A DNA stretch of 64,000 nt, from contig NZ_CALHDW010000010.1 of the NCBI RefSeq assembly GCF_938023125.1, forward strand, positions 1-64,000, given 5' to 3'. The stretch comes from an uncultured Porphyromonas sp. (GTDB taxonomy: Bacteria; Bacteroidota; Bacteroidia; Bacteroidales; Porphyromonadaceae). How positions within the stretch are numbered: the first letter of the stretch is position 1; each line of letters begins with the position of its first letter. The notes beneath the pieces were generated by a model that saw only the letters and a program-made list of their open reading frames with translations, made no database searches and had not been told where the DNA came from. This document shows positions 46,207 through 55,012 of this stretch, in pieces. The position numbers and the translations under genes are program-made.

Positions 46207-48987
46207 ATGACAGACAGCCCCAGAACCAGCACGAACCACCTGCAACGTTTCTTCGTTGCACTAGTCGCCACCCTATTCTTCGGCCTTTCCCTAACTGCTC
46301 AAGCCCAGACGTACACCCTCTCGGGCACGGTGCTCGACACCCGGCAAGAGACGATTGTAGGGGGGAATGCCATGCTATTTACCCAACAAGGCAAGCAGGT
46401 AACCGGTAGTACCACCGATGCCGAAGGGAATTTCCGCCTCCGCAATCTCTCCCCAGGGAGTTACGCACTGCGTGTATCCTTCGTAGGCTACAAAGAATAC
46501 ACAACCATAATCAAGATTCCCCACTCGGGCACGCTCCGCATTGTTCTCGAGGAGGACAGCCGGCTCCTCAACACCGTGACCGTGGAGGCTCGTGCTGCGG
46601 ATATGACCGTAAAGGGTGACACGGTGGTTTTCAATGCGGATGCCTACCACGTGGGGCAAGGCGCCATGCTCGAAGACCTCATCAAGCGCATTCCCGGTGC
46701 TGAGGTCAGCTCCTCGGGTAGCATTACCATCAACGGAAAGAGTGTAGACAAGATACTCGTAGAGGGCAAGGAGTTTTTCTCCGGAGACACCAAAGTAGCC
46801 ACCAAGAATCTCCCTGCCGAAGTAGTGGACAAACTCGAGCTACTCGACCGCTCTAGTGAGCAATCTCGCATGACAGGCTTTGATGATGGAGACGAAGAGA
46901 CGGTACTCAACCTCACCTTCAAAGCTTCCCACAAAACGGGATTATTTGGCAATCTCTTCGCCGGATATGGCACCAACAACCGATACGAAGCCAATGCCAC
47001 TATCAACAACTTCACAGGGAAAAACCGCCTCACATTCATTGCCGGGAGCAACAACACCAACGACCGCGGTTCCGGAGAACTCGACACCGATAGCGGGGGC
47101 GGATTCCGAGGCCGAGGCAGACCTCAACAGGGGATCGCCAACTCCTCTTCTGTAGCCGGCGATATTGCCTGGAGTTTGCTCTCCAACCTCGACCTAGAAG
47201 GCAACGGCCGCTATGGTTACACAGACCGCGTTGCCACGAGCGAAAAACTTACGGAACAATTCCGCACCAATGCGGCAAGTCTCTTCTCTCAAGAGACGCA
47301 AGACCTCCGCTCCTTTACACACGGCGTTGGCTCTCAACTCCGCCTTACCTATAAGATAGACTCTCTCACCGAGCTCGTCTTCCGTCCCTCCGTCTGGTGG
47401 AATAAGAACTACGACTTGGGGTACAACACAACCTCTGCGTGGGAGGATCAAACGAACCCCATCAGCACGGCACAGACACAATACAACGCCTCAAGCAACT
47501 TCCTTTCTCTGGGGGGAGACCTCGACATAAGCCGTCGCCTAAGCAGCAAAGGGCGTGTCTTGAGCCTAGGCATTCGCACGAGATACAACGGCAATCAGAG
47601 CGAAGGCAACTACCTCGCCTCCTTCTCCGGGCTCGGGGCGGGCAGCGGCATCAATCAAAATAGAGACCTACTACAACAAGACGACAGCCACACCCTCTCC
47701 ACCACGCTACGCCTATCCTACGTAGAGCCTCTTACCTCTCGCCTCTTTTTGCAAGTGCTAGGCGAGTGGAAGCACAATACACGTGAGGGAGATCGCCAAG
47801 TGTTCACCCCCGACGCATCGGGCAAATACACCCTACTCGACGCTCTGTACTCCTCTAAGTTTACCGGCAAACTTGATGCTTATAGAGGTTCTCTCAACCT
47901 GCAATTCCGCACCAAAGGCTTTGACATAACGGCAGGTCTGGGGCTCGAGCCCGGCAAGATGACGACCCAATACCTCTCCCGGTCTTGGGTCAATCAGCAA
48001 CTCTTTTTCGTGCCCAACCTCCGCATTAACCTCCAGCCCGGCAAGCAAACAATGTGGCGACTCGACTATAGAGGCAGCACAGAGATGCCGAGTGTTTCCT
48101 ATATGATCCCCACGGTAGACCCCACCGACCTACTTCGCATCACCGAGGGGAATAGCAGCCTCAAGCCCTCATTCAGGCACCAGATACACTCCTTCTTCCG
48201 CAGCTTCAACCCCACCAGCCGCATAGCCATCAACCTCTTTATGGAAGCCAATTATGAGCTCAACGGCATAGCCTCTGTGGTTCGTTACGACAACGCCACC
48301 GGGCAGCAGCGCATCAGTTACCGCAATGTGGATGGCAACTCCTCCATTCGATTGTTTGGAATGAGCTCCATGCCCTTTTTCTCTCCCTTGCTGACGCTCA
48401 ATGCCGGGCTTCGTGGGATGTTCAACCATCAAAATGGGTACGTTGTCGATGCCGCCACAAACACAGAGCAACTCAATAAGAGTGACAACTGGAGCGTAAG
48501 CCCCTCACTTTCTCTCTCCTTTGCCAAGGGCAATCTCTACCTTCGCTTGCGAGGCGGCCTCTCCTTCAATACGGCCCTTAACTCACTCAGCAGCCAAGCG
48601 CAACGCACGGCGTGGGACTACGAGTCCGGGCTTGAAGGCTCCTACGACCTGCCTTTTGGGCTAAAGCTCGAGAGCGACATTCTCTACCAAACCAACCAAG
48701 GCTACGGCACGAACTACCAAAAGAACTCGTGGCTATGGAATACAGCCCTCTCCTACAGCTTCCTCAAAAACAAGGCGGCAACCATTCGCCTCAAGGGCTA
48801 CGACCTGCTGAATAGCGAGACCGGAATCTCTCGTGAGGTGACAGCCCTCAACGTGACCGATAGCCGCACCAACGTACTGGGTAGGTACTTTATGGTACAC
48901 TTCATCTACCGCTTCAGCAGCTTTGGTAAGGGAAGCTCTCGCAGCGACTTCGGGGAGCGTCACTTCGGCGGTCCTCCTCCACGCTAA
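46207..48987 (+). CDS. Large outer-membrane beta-barrel protein (TonB-receptor-like, OMP_b-brl_3 type)
   Basis: A 926-residue protein. It has a signal peptide ending AQAQ at about 35, a carboxypeptidase-like domain (about 36-120, LSGTVLDTRQETIVGGNAML), a plug-like segment (about 125-220, SSGSITINGKSVDKILVEGKEFFSGD), then a barrel. I see no clear TonB box, and the plug lacks the usual glycine-rich exit motif. This fits the outer-membrane beta-barrel family common in Bacteroidetes whose roles are mostly unknown. It ends in a Gly/Ser/Pro-rich tail (GGPPPR) rather than an aromatic residue, unusual for a BAM substrate. Confidence 0.82.
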   Translation: MTDSPRTSTNHLQRFFVALVATLFFGLSLTAQAQTYTLSGTVLDTRQETIVGGNAMLFTQQGKQVTGSTTDAEGNFRLRNLSPGSYALRVSFVGYKEYTTIIKIPHSGTLRIVLEEDSRLLNTVTVEARAADMTVKGDTVVFNADAYHVGQGAMLEDLIKRIPGAEVSSSGSITINGKSVDKILVEGKEFFSGDTKVATKNLPAEVVDKLELLDRSSEQSRMTGFDDGDEETVLNLTFKASHKTGLFGNLFAGYGTNNRYEANATINNFTGKNRLTFIAGSNNTNDRGSGELDTDSGGGFRGRGRPQQGIANSSSVAGDIAWSLLSNLDLEGNGRYGYTDRVATSEKLTEQFRTNAASLFSQETQDLRSFTHGVGSQLRLTYKIDSLTELVFRPSVWWNKNYDLGYNTTSAWEDQTNPISTAQTQYNASSNFLSLGGDLDISRRLSSKGRVLSLGIRTRYNGNQSEGNYLASFSGLGAGSGINQNRDLLQQDDSHTLSTTLRLSYVEPLTSRLFLQVLGEWKHNTREGDRQVFTPDASGKYTLLDALYSSKFTGKLDAYRGSLNLQFRTKGFDITAGLGLEPGKMTTQYLSRSWVNQQLFFVPNLRINLQPGKQTMWRLDYRGSTEMPSVSYMIPTVDPTDLLRITEGNSSLKPSFRHQIHSFFRSFNPTSRIAINLFMEANYELNGIASVVRYDNATGQQRISYRNVDGNSSIRLFGMSSMPFFSPLLTLNAGLRGMFNHQNGYVVDAATNTEQLNKSDNWSVSPSLSLSFAKGNLYLRLRGGLSFNTALNSLSSQAQRTAWDYESGLEGSYDLPFGLKLESDILYQTNQGYGTNYQKNSWLWNTALSYSFLKNKAATIRLKGYDLLNSETGISREVTALNVTDSRTNVLGRYFMVHFIYRFSSFGKGSSRSDFGERHFGGPPPR

Positions 48988-49000
48988 TCACCTCTTACTA

Positions 49001-49083
49001 CTTTCCAAGTGAGGAAAGGCAACTTTCCAAAGGTGGAAAACTAATTTTCCAGACTTGGAAAAGAGAATTTCCAAGTGTGGAAA
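49001..49083. repeat. Array of four phased TTTCCA-N4-TGGAAA palindromes
   Basis: Units lie at 49002-49017, 49024-49039, 49046-49061 and 49068-49083. Each is TTTCCA, four variable bases, TGGAAA (the first ends AGGAAA). Centres are exactly 22 bp apart (49009.5, 49031.5, 49053.5, 49075.5). A decayed fifth unit may follow near 49087-49104. The array starts 14 bp after the stop codon of the barrel protein. Function unknown. Confidence 0.85.
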
Positions 49084-49226
49084 CCCTCCACTCCGGGTGG
49101 GGAAATAAGAGAGACGAAGGCGAGTTCGATCAAGGAACAGGCCGGCCGCCAAAACGAAAGCAACGCCCCCCGATGCCGGAGCTGCCTGGTTTCTTGTCAG
49201 AAGTCAGTGAGTTCTTCTAGAAAAAC

Positions 49227-49265
49227 AGCCCGATTTCTTCACAGAAACCGGGCTATTTCTTTTGC
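49227..49265. terminator. Bidirectional terminator between convergent genes
   Basis: AGCCCG (49227-49232) pairs with CGGGCT (49249-49254), with inner TTC/GAA pairs. T-rich tails occur in both directions (ATTTCTTTT on plus, GTTTTTCT on minus). It serves the barrel gene and the convergent YihY gene. Confidence 0.85.
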
Positions 49266-49284
49266 GTTTGTGGGCAAGAATCTT

Positions 49285-50679
49285 TTATGCGGGGCGGAGC
49301 GTCTCATGCCCTAAGGGCAAATGCTTGAGCAAGACGTGGGTAGACTCCTCTTGCAGGGCGGCTCTCGAGGCGAGAGTTAGCTCCCATTCTCGGGCATACT
49401 TCCGGCGATCCACCTTGAAGTTTTCGCTTCCCACGCTATCAAGTCGTGCAATAAGAGAGCCCACGGTGAGCGTCTCGGGGTCTACCGCGGGATAGTAGTT
49501 GCCCGTGCGCGATTGCTTGGTGTACTTCACCTCCACAATAAGGTTGAGCGCCAAGAGTTGCCGTACAATCATAGTGGTAAGCTTCACGGGGATGCGGCAT
49601 TGGTCCGCTAATTGCTCTACGGTATAGGGCTCTTGCTTTTTGGGATCTACAAAGCGTTGTACGATATGCGCCATGATAAGCACGGTAAGGAAGTCCATAT
49701 AACGGCGAGACACCTTGGTTACCTCCTTTTCGTAGGTGAACTTATTCACATTCTGTATCGCATAGCAGAGCTTGGCACAAAAGAGGGTGATAATCCAGGT
49801 CAGTTGCATCCAGAGGAGCAATAGCGGGAAGGCGGCAAATCCTCCGTAGATAGCGTTGTACCTCGAGATCCACAGCATCCCTCCGATGTAAAGCATCTGG
49901 AAAATCTGGAAGGCAACCCCCGCCAACGTACCGGAGATAAGGGCCGGAACGAAGCGCACCTTCACGTTGGGTAGCGCCATAAATATGGCCACAAACGAGA
50001 AGACGGTGAGCACAAAAGGCACCAGATTGATGAGGAACGTAGTCATGCTACCGAGGAGGAAGAAATCCTTCATAAAGGTATTCCTGATGGTAGTCATGGC
50101 GATGGTAATACCCGAAGATAGCACGATTAGGACGGGCAAAAGGAAGATCATGGTAAAGTAGCTCGTCACCTTGTCTTTGAAGGTTCGCCCCTTGGGGGTC
50201 TCCCAGATGCGGTTAAAAGCGCTCTCAATGGTGGAGAGAAGGTTGAAAACCGTATAGAGCAAAAAGACAAGACCAATCCCCAAGAAGAGGCCGCCCTTTA
50301 CTTGCGAAAGATAGTTCTCCACAAAGCCCAACGAAGTCTGAATCTCCGTAGTGTGGGTGGGCAGGGTCTCTATAAGGAAATCGGAAATCGCATCTTGTAC
50401 CCCAAAGCCCTTGGCAATCCCCACCAAGACGGCAAGCATAGGCACCACGGCAAGTACCGTGCTATAGGTGAGCGCAGAGGCCTTACTCGTGAGATCGCCC
50501 TGCACAAAACCCTTTATTGCCATGTATAGAGACTTGAGCGAATTGATGTAGATACGACGGAAGCCCCGCACCTCAGAGGACTCAATGTGCCACATGTCTC
50601 TTGACACAAAATCCATGAAGTCAACGAGTAGTACACGACCAATGCGCATCCATCTTTTCATCCTATTTTTCTTTGCCAT
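49285..50679 (-). CDS. YihY/BrkB-family inner-membrane protein with winged-helix tail
   Basis: A 464-residue protein with about six membrane helices (residues 65-335; ALTYSTVLAVVPMLAVLVG and FNLLSTIESAFNRIWE are family-typical). A C-terminal winged-helix-like segment follows (about 355-440, YTVEQLADQCRIPVKLTTMIVRQL). The BrkB/YihY family was once called RNase BN in error; its true function is unknown, perhaps transport. A minus-strand -7 element (TATCTTTG, 50715-50708) precedes it. Confidence 0.88.
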   Translation of the reverse strand: MAKKNRMKRWMRIGRVLLVDFMDFVSRDMWHIESSEVRGFRRIYINSLKSLYMAIKGFVQGDLTSKASALTYSTVLAVVPMLAVLVGIAKGFGVQDAISDFLIETLPTHTTEIQTSLGFVENYLSQVKGGLFLGIGLVFLLYTVFNLLSTIESAFNRIWETPKGRTFKDKVTSYFTMIFLLPVLIVLSSGITIAMTTIRNTFMKDFFLLGSMTTFLINLVPFVLTVFSFVAIFMALPNVKVRFVPALISGTLAGVAFQIFQMLYIGGMLWISRYNAIYGGFAAFPLLLLWMQLTWIITLFCAKLCYAIQNVNKFTYEKEVTKVSRRYMDFLTVLIMAHIVQRFVDPKKQEPYTVEQLADQCRIPVKLTTMIVRQLLALNLIVEVKYTKQSRTGNYYPAVDPETLTVGSLIARLDSVGSENFKVDRRKYAREWELTLASRAALQEESTHVLLKHLPLGHETLRPA

Positions 50680-50738
50680 ACAGAATACTTTTCGTCTTTA
50701 GACCGACCAAAGATAGTAATAATAGCGCAGCAAAATGC

Positions 50739-50746
50739 TACCTTTG
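50739..50746 (+). promoter_or_regulatory. -7 element for the TonB receptor/cobI/cbiK operon
   Basis: TACCTTTG at 50739-50746 predicts a start near 50752 and a leader of about 125 nt. The leader has none of the conserved B12-riboswitch elements seen at 41 kb. Confidence 0.5.
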
Positions 50747-50878
50747 CTCCGCAAAAGGCAAATCGAACAACAAGCGAATGGGCTGAGTGTGCCCTCGCTT
50801 CTTTACGCTCCACCTCTGCCCCAATAGGATGCAGAGAGTGAGGGGCGCATATCCTTCAACAAAGATGTTATACACATT

Positions 50879-53110
50879 ATGAACTCAACCCTATTAAAGA
50901 GAATATTCTTCTCACTTTTCCTCCTCGTCTCTGCGCTACAACTACAAGCGCAAATCACCATCAGCGGTAAGATTACCGACAAAGAGACGGGGCAGCCCCT
51001 CCCCGGTGTTACCATCCGTGTAGACCACAGCCTGAAGGGAGCCACCAGCAATTCGAGAGGCGAATTCATCCTCAAAAACCTGCCCAATGGCGAGCAAACA
51101 CTTCGCTTCTCCGCCATTGGCTACCGCTCCGAGCACGCCACTTTTGTCCAAACTACCTCAAACGTGCAGATCAGCATGGCAGAAGAGAACCGGCAATTGG
51201 CGCAAGTGGTGGTCACAAGCACCGGTACACACAGGCGGATGGCAGAGACTCCCATCCCCGTACAGGTGATTACCGCACAAGATCTCTCCTCAGCCCATAT
51301 CTCCACCCTCGAAGAGGCGCTCTCCAAACTCTCCTCTTCCTTCTCCTTCTCCAGCAACGCCATGGGTACCGAGGTCTCGCTTAACGGACTCAAAAGCAGC
51401 TACATCCTTTTCCTCCTCAATGGGCAACGAATGCTCTCCGACGATGCTATACAGCGCATCAATATGGCCAATGTAAAGCGCATAGAGATACTCAACAGCT
51501 CCGCTTCGCTCCTCTATGGGAGCGACGCAGTGGGTGGTGTGGTAAACATCATTACCGACGACGATAAAAACGGAATAGAGGTATCCTCCACCACTCGAGT
51601 AAGCAACCACGAGCGCCTCAGTGAGGCTGTGACCCTCGATCTCAACCTCGGAAAAATTACCTCCGCCACCTCCTACCTCTACCGCCAAGCCGGCAACTGG
51701 CAGCTATCTCCCATGGCAGAGGTTGTGGACAAGAAGACCAAACAGGTAAAAGAAGAATCTACAACGAAACAGGCCTCTCTGGGCTATGGGAATCACCTCG
51801 TTCAGCAACGCTTCTCCTATTCCCCCCTTACCAACCTCACCTTTAAGGCTGAGGGAAGTTTCTATGACAACATGAGCAGGCGCCCTATCGAAGGCTATGA
51901 TTACAACGTAGACCACCGTGCCTATGCCTACGGAGCCGGCATGCAATACATCGTCTCACCACGTGTTTTCGTTGCGGCCAACTTTGCGGCAGACAACTAC
52001 AGCTCTAGCTATATCTACCTCAAAGACACCAAGAAAAACAAGCAGGGCGAACGCCTAGAACGCAAAAGGACCCGGTACTACAAGGGGGATCTATCCGGGG
52101 TATTCAAGCTGAGTCGCAACAATAAACTCAGCACCGGCCTGGAGTACCTTAATGACGCACTCAGCAGTGCCACCGACACCTACGACCACAAAAGCACCTA
52201 CACGGCCTCGGCTTTCGCTCAAGACGAATGGACCATCGCACCCGGGCTGGAGCTAGTGGCAGGGCTGCGCTATTCCTTCAACGAAACATTCCACAGCCAC
52301 CTATCCCCCTCGATCTCTATCATGGGTGTAAGCGGCGGATTACGGGGGCGGGTCTCCTACTCTACAGGCTTCAAGGCTCCTACGCTCCAACAGATCTATG
52401 CTTCGGAAGTGGCCCTAACCACCAATCGACTAAGCCTGGGAAATATAAACCTCAAGCCCGAAGAGAGCCACAACCTCTCGGTAAATCTAGAGTATCTACA
52501 CCGTCGTTTTTCACTCTCGGCAACGGCATTTTTCAATCATATATCGAATATGATCAACTACCGCACCCTCTCAAAAGAGGAGGCCGCTCCCTACCTCAAG
52601 GAGTATGACGAGGTGCAAATGCGCGACAATATCGACCGTGCCAGAGTATTCGGGCTCAACCTATCTGCCCACGCCTACCTGGGTGCAGGCTTCGACTTTG
52701 CCGGCTCTCTCTCCCTACTCGATGGCAAAAACATTACTCCCATGGCCACGAAAAAGAATCCTCATCCCGATCCTATCCAACTCGATAAGAGTGTGGGCAT
52801 ACTCGGGAATGCTCGCCTCAATTGGGGGCACACTTGGGGGCTGTACGATCTCAAACTTGGCGTCTTGGCCTATGGACAAGGCGAACGCTACTCAGTCACC
52901 TACGACTACTACTCGCCCGCTTTCTACCTACTCGATTTTGTAACAACCCACGACTTTACTTTGGGAGACTACAAGATAACCTTGGGCGCCGGAGTAGAAA
53001 ACATCTTAGACTGGCGCGATGCTCACCCCTGGAACACCGCCAAACCCTACGCCACCGTACAGCCGGGGCGCTCTCCCTACGTGAGCCTAACGCTCCACTA
53101 TCGTCACTAA
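50879..53110 (+). CDS. TonB-dependent outer-membrane receptor, likely heme or corrinoid/tetrapyrrole
   Basis: A 743-residue receptor. It has a signal peptide (ending LQAQ, about residue 23), a carboxypeptidase-like domain (about 24-105), a plug (RRMAETPIPVQVITAQDL, then SASLLYGSDAVGGVVNIITDD) and a barrel ending LTLHYRH. The first part resembles colicin I/heme/cobalamin-type receptors. It is followed after 15 bp by a corrin methylase gene and then a lipoprotein chelatase, so a tetrapyrrole ligand is likely. It resembles the P. gingivalis Iht/HmuR type of context. Confidence 0.85.
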   Translation: MNSTLLKRIFFSLFLLVSALQLQAQITISGKITDKETGQPLPGVTIRVDHSLKGATSNSRGEFILKNLPNGEQTLRFSAIGYRSEHATFVQTTSNVQISMAEENRQLAQVVVTSTGTHRRMAETPIPVQVITAQDLSSAHISTLEEALSKLSSSFSFSSNAMGTEVSLNGLKSSYILFLLNGQRMLSDDAIQRINMANVKRIEILNSSASLLYGSDAVGGVVNIITDDDKNGIEVSSTTRVSNHERLSEAVTLDLNLGKITSATSYLYRQAGNWQLSPMAEVVDKKTKQVKEESTTKQASLGYGNHLVQQRFSYSPLTNLTFKAEGSFYDNMSRRPIEGYDYNVDHRAYAYGAGMQYIVSPRVFVAANFAADNYSSSYIYLKDTKKNKQGERLERKRTRYYKGDLSGVFKLSRNNKLSTGLEYLNDALSSATDTYDHKSTYTASAFAQDEWTIAPGLELVAGLRYSFNETFHSHLSPSISIMGVSGGLRGRVSYSTGFKAPTLQQIYASEVALTTNRLSLGNINLKPEESHNLSVNLEYLHRRFSLSATAFFNHISNMINYRTLSKEEAAPYLKEYDEVQMRDNIDRARVFGLNLSAHAYLGAGFDFAGSLSLLDGKNITPMATKKNPHPDPIQLDKSVGILGNARLNWGHTWGLYDLKLGVLAYGQGERYSVTYDYYSPAFYLLDFVTTHDFTLGDYKITLGAGVENILDWRDAHPWNTAKPYATVQPGRSPYVSLTLHYRH

Positions 53111-53125
53111 TTAGGGAGAGAGAAC

Positions 53126-53836
53126 ATGCCTTCTGTAGTAGATTTTGTAGCCTTAGGACCCGGGGGCTCTCACCTTGTAACGGCACGTGCGCTTGCGGCA
53201 TTACAAGCGGTGCAGCACATATATTACCCCGAGTTGGGAGGCAAAAGTCAAGCCCGAGAGCTACTCGTACAACTCGGGCTCCCCGGCGAAAAGCTAAGAG
53301 GATATACCCTACCCATGAGCCACAATAGGCAGGCAGCCCTTGAGGCATACGCCCAAGTGGCTAGAGAGGTAGCCGAGCTAGCCCGGCAAGAGCACTCTAT
53401 TGCCATTGTGGCAGAGGGCGATGTGAGCATTTATTCCTCCACCCACTATATTGCCACCCAACTGGAGGAGAGAGGCATCTCTATACGCCATCATGCAGGC
53501 ATCCCCTCTTTTATTGCAGCAGCTTCTGCCCTCAACATTTCTCTCGTAGAGGGTAACGAAATGCTGGTTGTCTCCCCCGGCAAAGTCTCTCGGGAGCTAC
53601 TACAGAGTGTAGCCGATGGGGGCGGCACCCTTGTCGTTATGAAGCTATCGCAATGCGAGGCCGAGCTAAAAGCCCTTATGCCCTACTTTGCGCCCCACCT
53701 CCAATACTACTATTGTGAGTTTATCGAACGCCCCAACGCCCTCTACCTCCGTGACCTAGAGGCGATACAGGCGCACCCCTTTACCTATTTCTCCCTCCTT
53801 ATCTGCAAATCGCATCCATCCCTTACAAACCGATGA
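53126..53836 (+). CDS. Precorrin-2/cobalt-factor-II C20-methyltransferase-like protein
   Basis: This 236-residue tetrapyrrole methylase-fold protein resembles CobI/CbiL: FVALGPGGSHLVTARALAAL at the N-terminus, IVAEGDVSIYSSTHYI in the SAM/substrate region, and HHAGIPSFIAAASALNISLVEG. It lacks a signal peptide, so it is cytoplasmic. Its end overlaps the start of the next gene in ATGA. Isolated from other cob/cbi genes in this window. Confidence 0.8.
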   Translation: MPSVVDFVALGPGGSHLVTARALAALQAVQHIYYPELGGKSQARELLVQLGLPGEKLRGYTLPMSHNRQAALEAYAQVAREVAELARQEHSIAIVAEGDVSIYSSTHYIATQLEERGISIRHHAGIPSFIAAASALNISLVEGNEMLVVSPGKVSRELLQSVADGGGTLVVMKLSQCEAELKALMPYFAPHLQYYYCEFIERPNALYLRDLEAIQAHPFTYFSLLICKSHPSLTNR

Positions 53837-54903
53837 AACGTATCAGCCTTTACCTATTCCTCTGGGCAGGAATCTTTTTGTTACAGTCTTGTGCTTCAAA
53901 AAGAATCAGCCAAGGAAAGACTCCAATTTCAGTTGCAACAATAGCCCCTCAAGGTGAGGAGCAAAAAAGCCCAAGCATGCAAGTTTCCATTCCGCCCCAA
54001 GAAAAGGAAATACAAAGCAACCTCGCACAAAAGATCTCCTCCCTACAGCGGGGGAAGAATGCCATCCTCCTCGTGGCTTTTGGTAGCACGTGGCAAGAGG
54101 CACACAATGCCTACAATGCCCTACAAAGAGAGTTAACTCGCACTTTTAACTCTGCCTCCACGGGAAAAAGTGCTCCGCAAGATGTCTACCTCGCCTTTAC
54201 CTCGGGGATGTGCATCCAACGCTGCCGGCAAAAGGGGCTGGGCGACTTCTATTCCCCACACACTTGGCTCGCGGCTCTGGCACAAGCGGGCTACACCTCT
54301 ATAGTAGTGCAGTCTCTACATGTAGCCCAAGGCAAAGAGTTTCTCGATCTCGCACAAGAGGTTAATAGCTTTACCCAAGCGCATCCCTCTATCGAGGTTT
54401 CGCTACAAGGACCCCTACTCGACCACGCTCCCAAGGTAGCCAAGATACTCTGCAAGAGCTACGAAAGTGAACTAAAGTCTGGGGCTACGCTACTCTTTAT
54501 GGGGCATGGTACTCCCAAGAAATACAACCTTGGAGGGCGAGAAGAGATCCATCTTCTATTCGAGGAAGAACTGCAAAAGCGGGCTCCCCGCTGCTTTGTT
54601 GCTACCGTCGATACCGAGGGCAATCTACTAGAAGACACCATCGCACGGATGCAGAAAAAGGGGATAAAAGGGGGCAGAGTAATCTGCATCCCGCTCATGA
54701 CCATTGCCGGAGATCACGCCCACAACGATATGCAAGGGGGCGACGAAGATACGCCCGAGGCGGAGAGCTGGCGTGCAGAACTCATAAAAGCAGGGTACCA
54801 ATGCAGCAAAGGAGATTGCCGACTTATAGGACTTATTGAGATGCCCGAGGTCGTACAATTGCTAGAGCGACAACTAGAGAAGCAGGTCTCTCGCAAGCGA
54901 TAA
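53833..54903 (+). CDS. Lipoprotein chelatase of the CbiK/IhtB type
   Basis: A 356-residue protein with a clear lipoprotein signal (LWAGIFLLQSC, Cys at about 20), so it is anchored in the envelope. The remaining sequence is an anaerobic cobaltochelatase CbiK fold: LLVAFGSTWQEAHNAYNAL, then the metal-site His in FMGHGTPKKYN and AGDHAHNDMQGGDED. Known CbiK enzymes act in the cytoplasm. An outer-membrane relative in P. gingivalis, IhtB/FetB, binds hemin and is thought to remove its iron. Its position after a TonB receptor favours a similar role in heme or cobalt-tetrapyrrole capture. Confidence 0.85.
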   Translation: MKRISLYLFLWAGIFLLQSCASKRISQGKTPISVATIAPQGEEQKSPSMQVSIPPQEKEIQSNLAQKISSLQRGKNAILLVAFGSTWQEAHNAYNALQRELTRTFNSASTGKSAPQDVYLAFTSGMCIQRCRQKGLGDFYSPHTWLAALAQAGYTSIVVQSLHVAQGKEFLDLAQEVNSFTQAHPSIEVSLQGPLLDHAPKVAKILCKSYESELKSGATLLFMGHGTPKKYNLGGREEIHLLFEEELQKRAPRCFVATVDTEGNLLEDTIARMQKKGIKGGRVICIPLMTIAGDHAHNDMQGGDEDTPEAESWRAELIKAGYQCSKGDCRLIGLIEMPEVVQLLERQLEKQVSRKR

Positions 54904-54933
54904 CGGCTCCGCTCCTCCCGCTCTCTTCACCAG

Positions 54934-54975
54934 CAAAAAGGCCTCTACTTTACGGGAAAGTAGAAGCCTTTTTTA
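54934..54975. terminator. Bidirectional terminator between cbiK-like gene and porW
   Basis: AAAAAGGC-TCTACTTT pairs with AAAGTAGA-GCCTTTTTT, with one C/A mismatch inside the stem. A run of T lies on both strands, typical for convergent genes. Confidence 0.88.
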
Positions 54976-55012
54976 TATTCCGATAGGGTGGGTTTAAAGA
55001 GCTTCAGCCCTT

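Noticed and set aside
50747..50878. Cobalamin riboswitch before the TonB receptor/cobI/cbiK operon
   Set aside because: The leader is too short and lacks the GGTG, CTGTAA and B12-box elements found at 41 kb.
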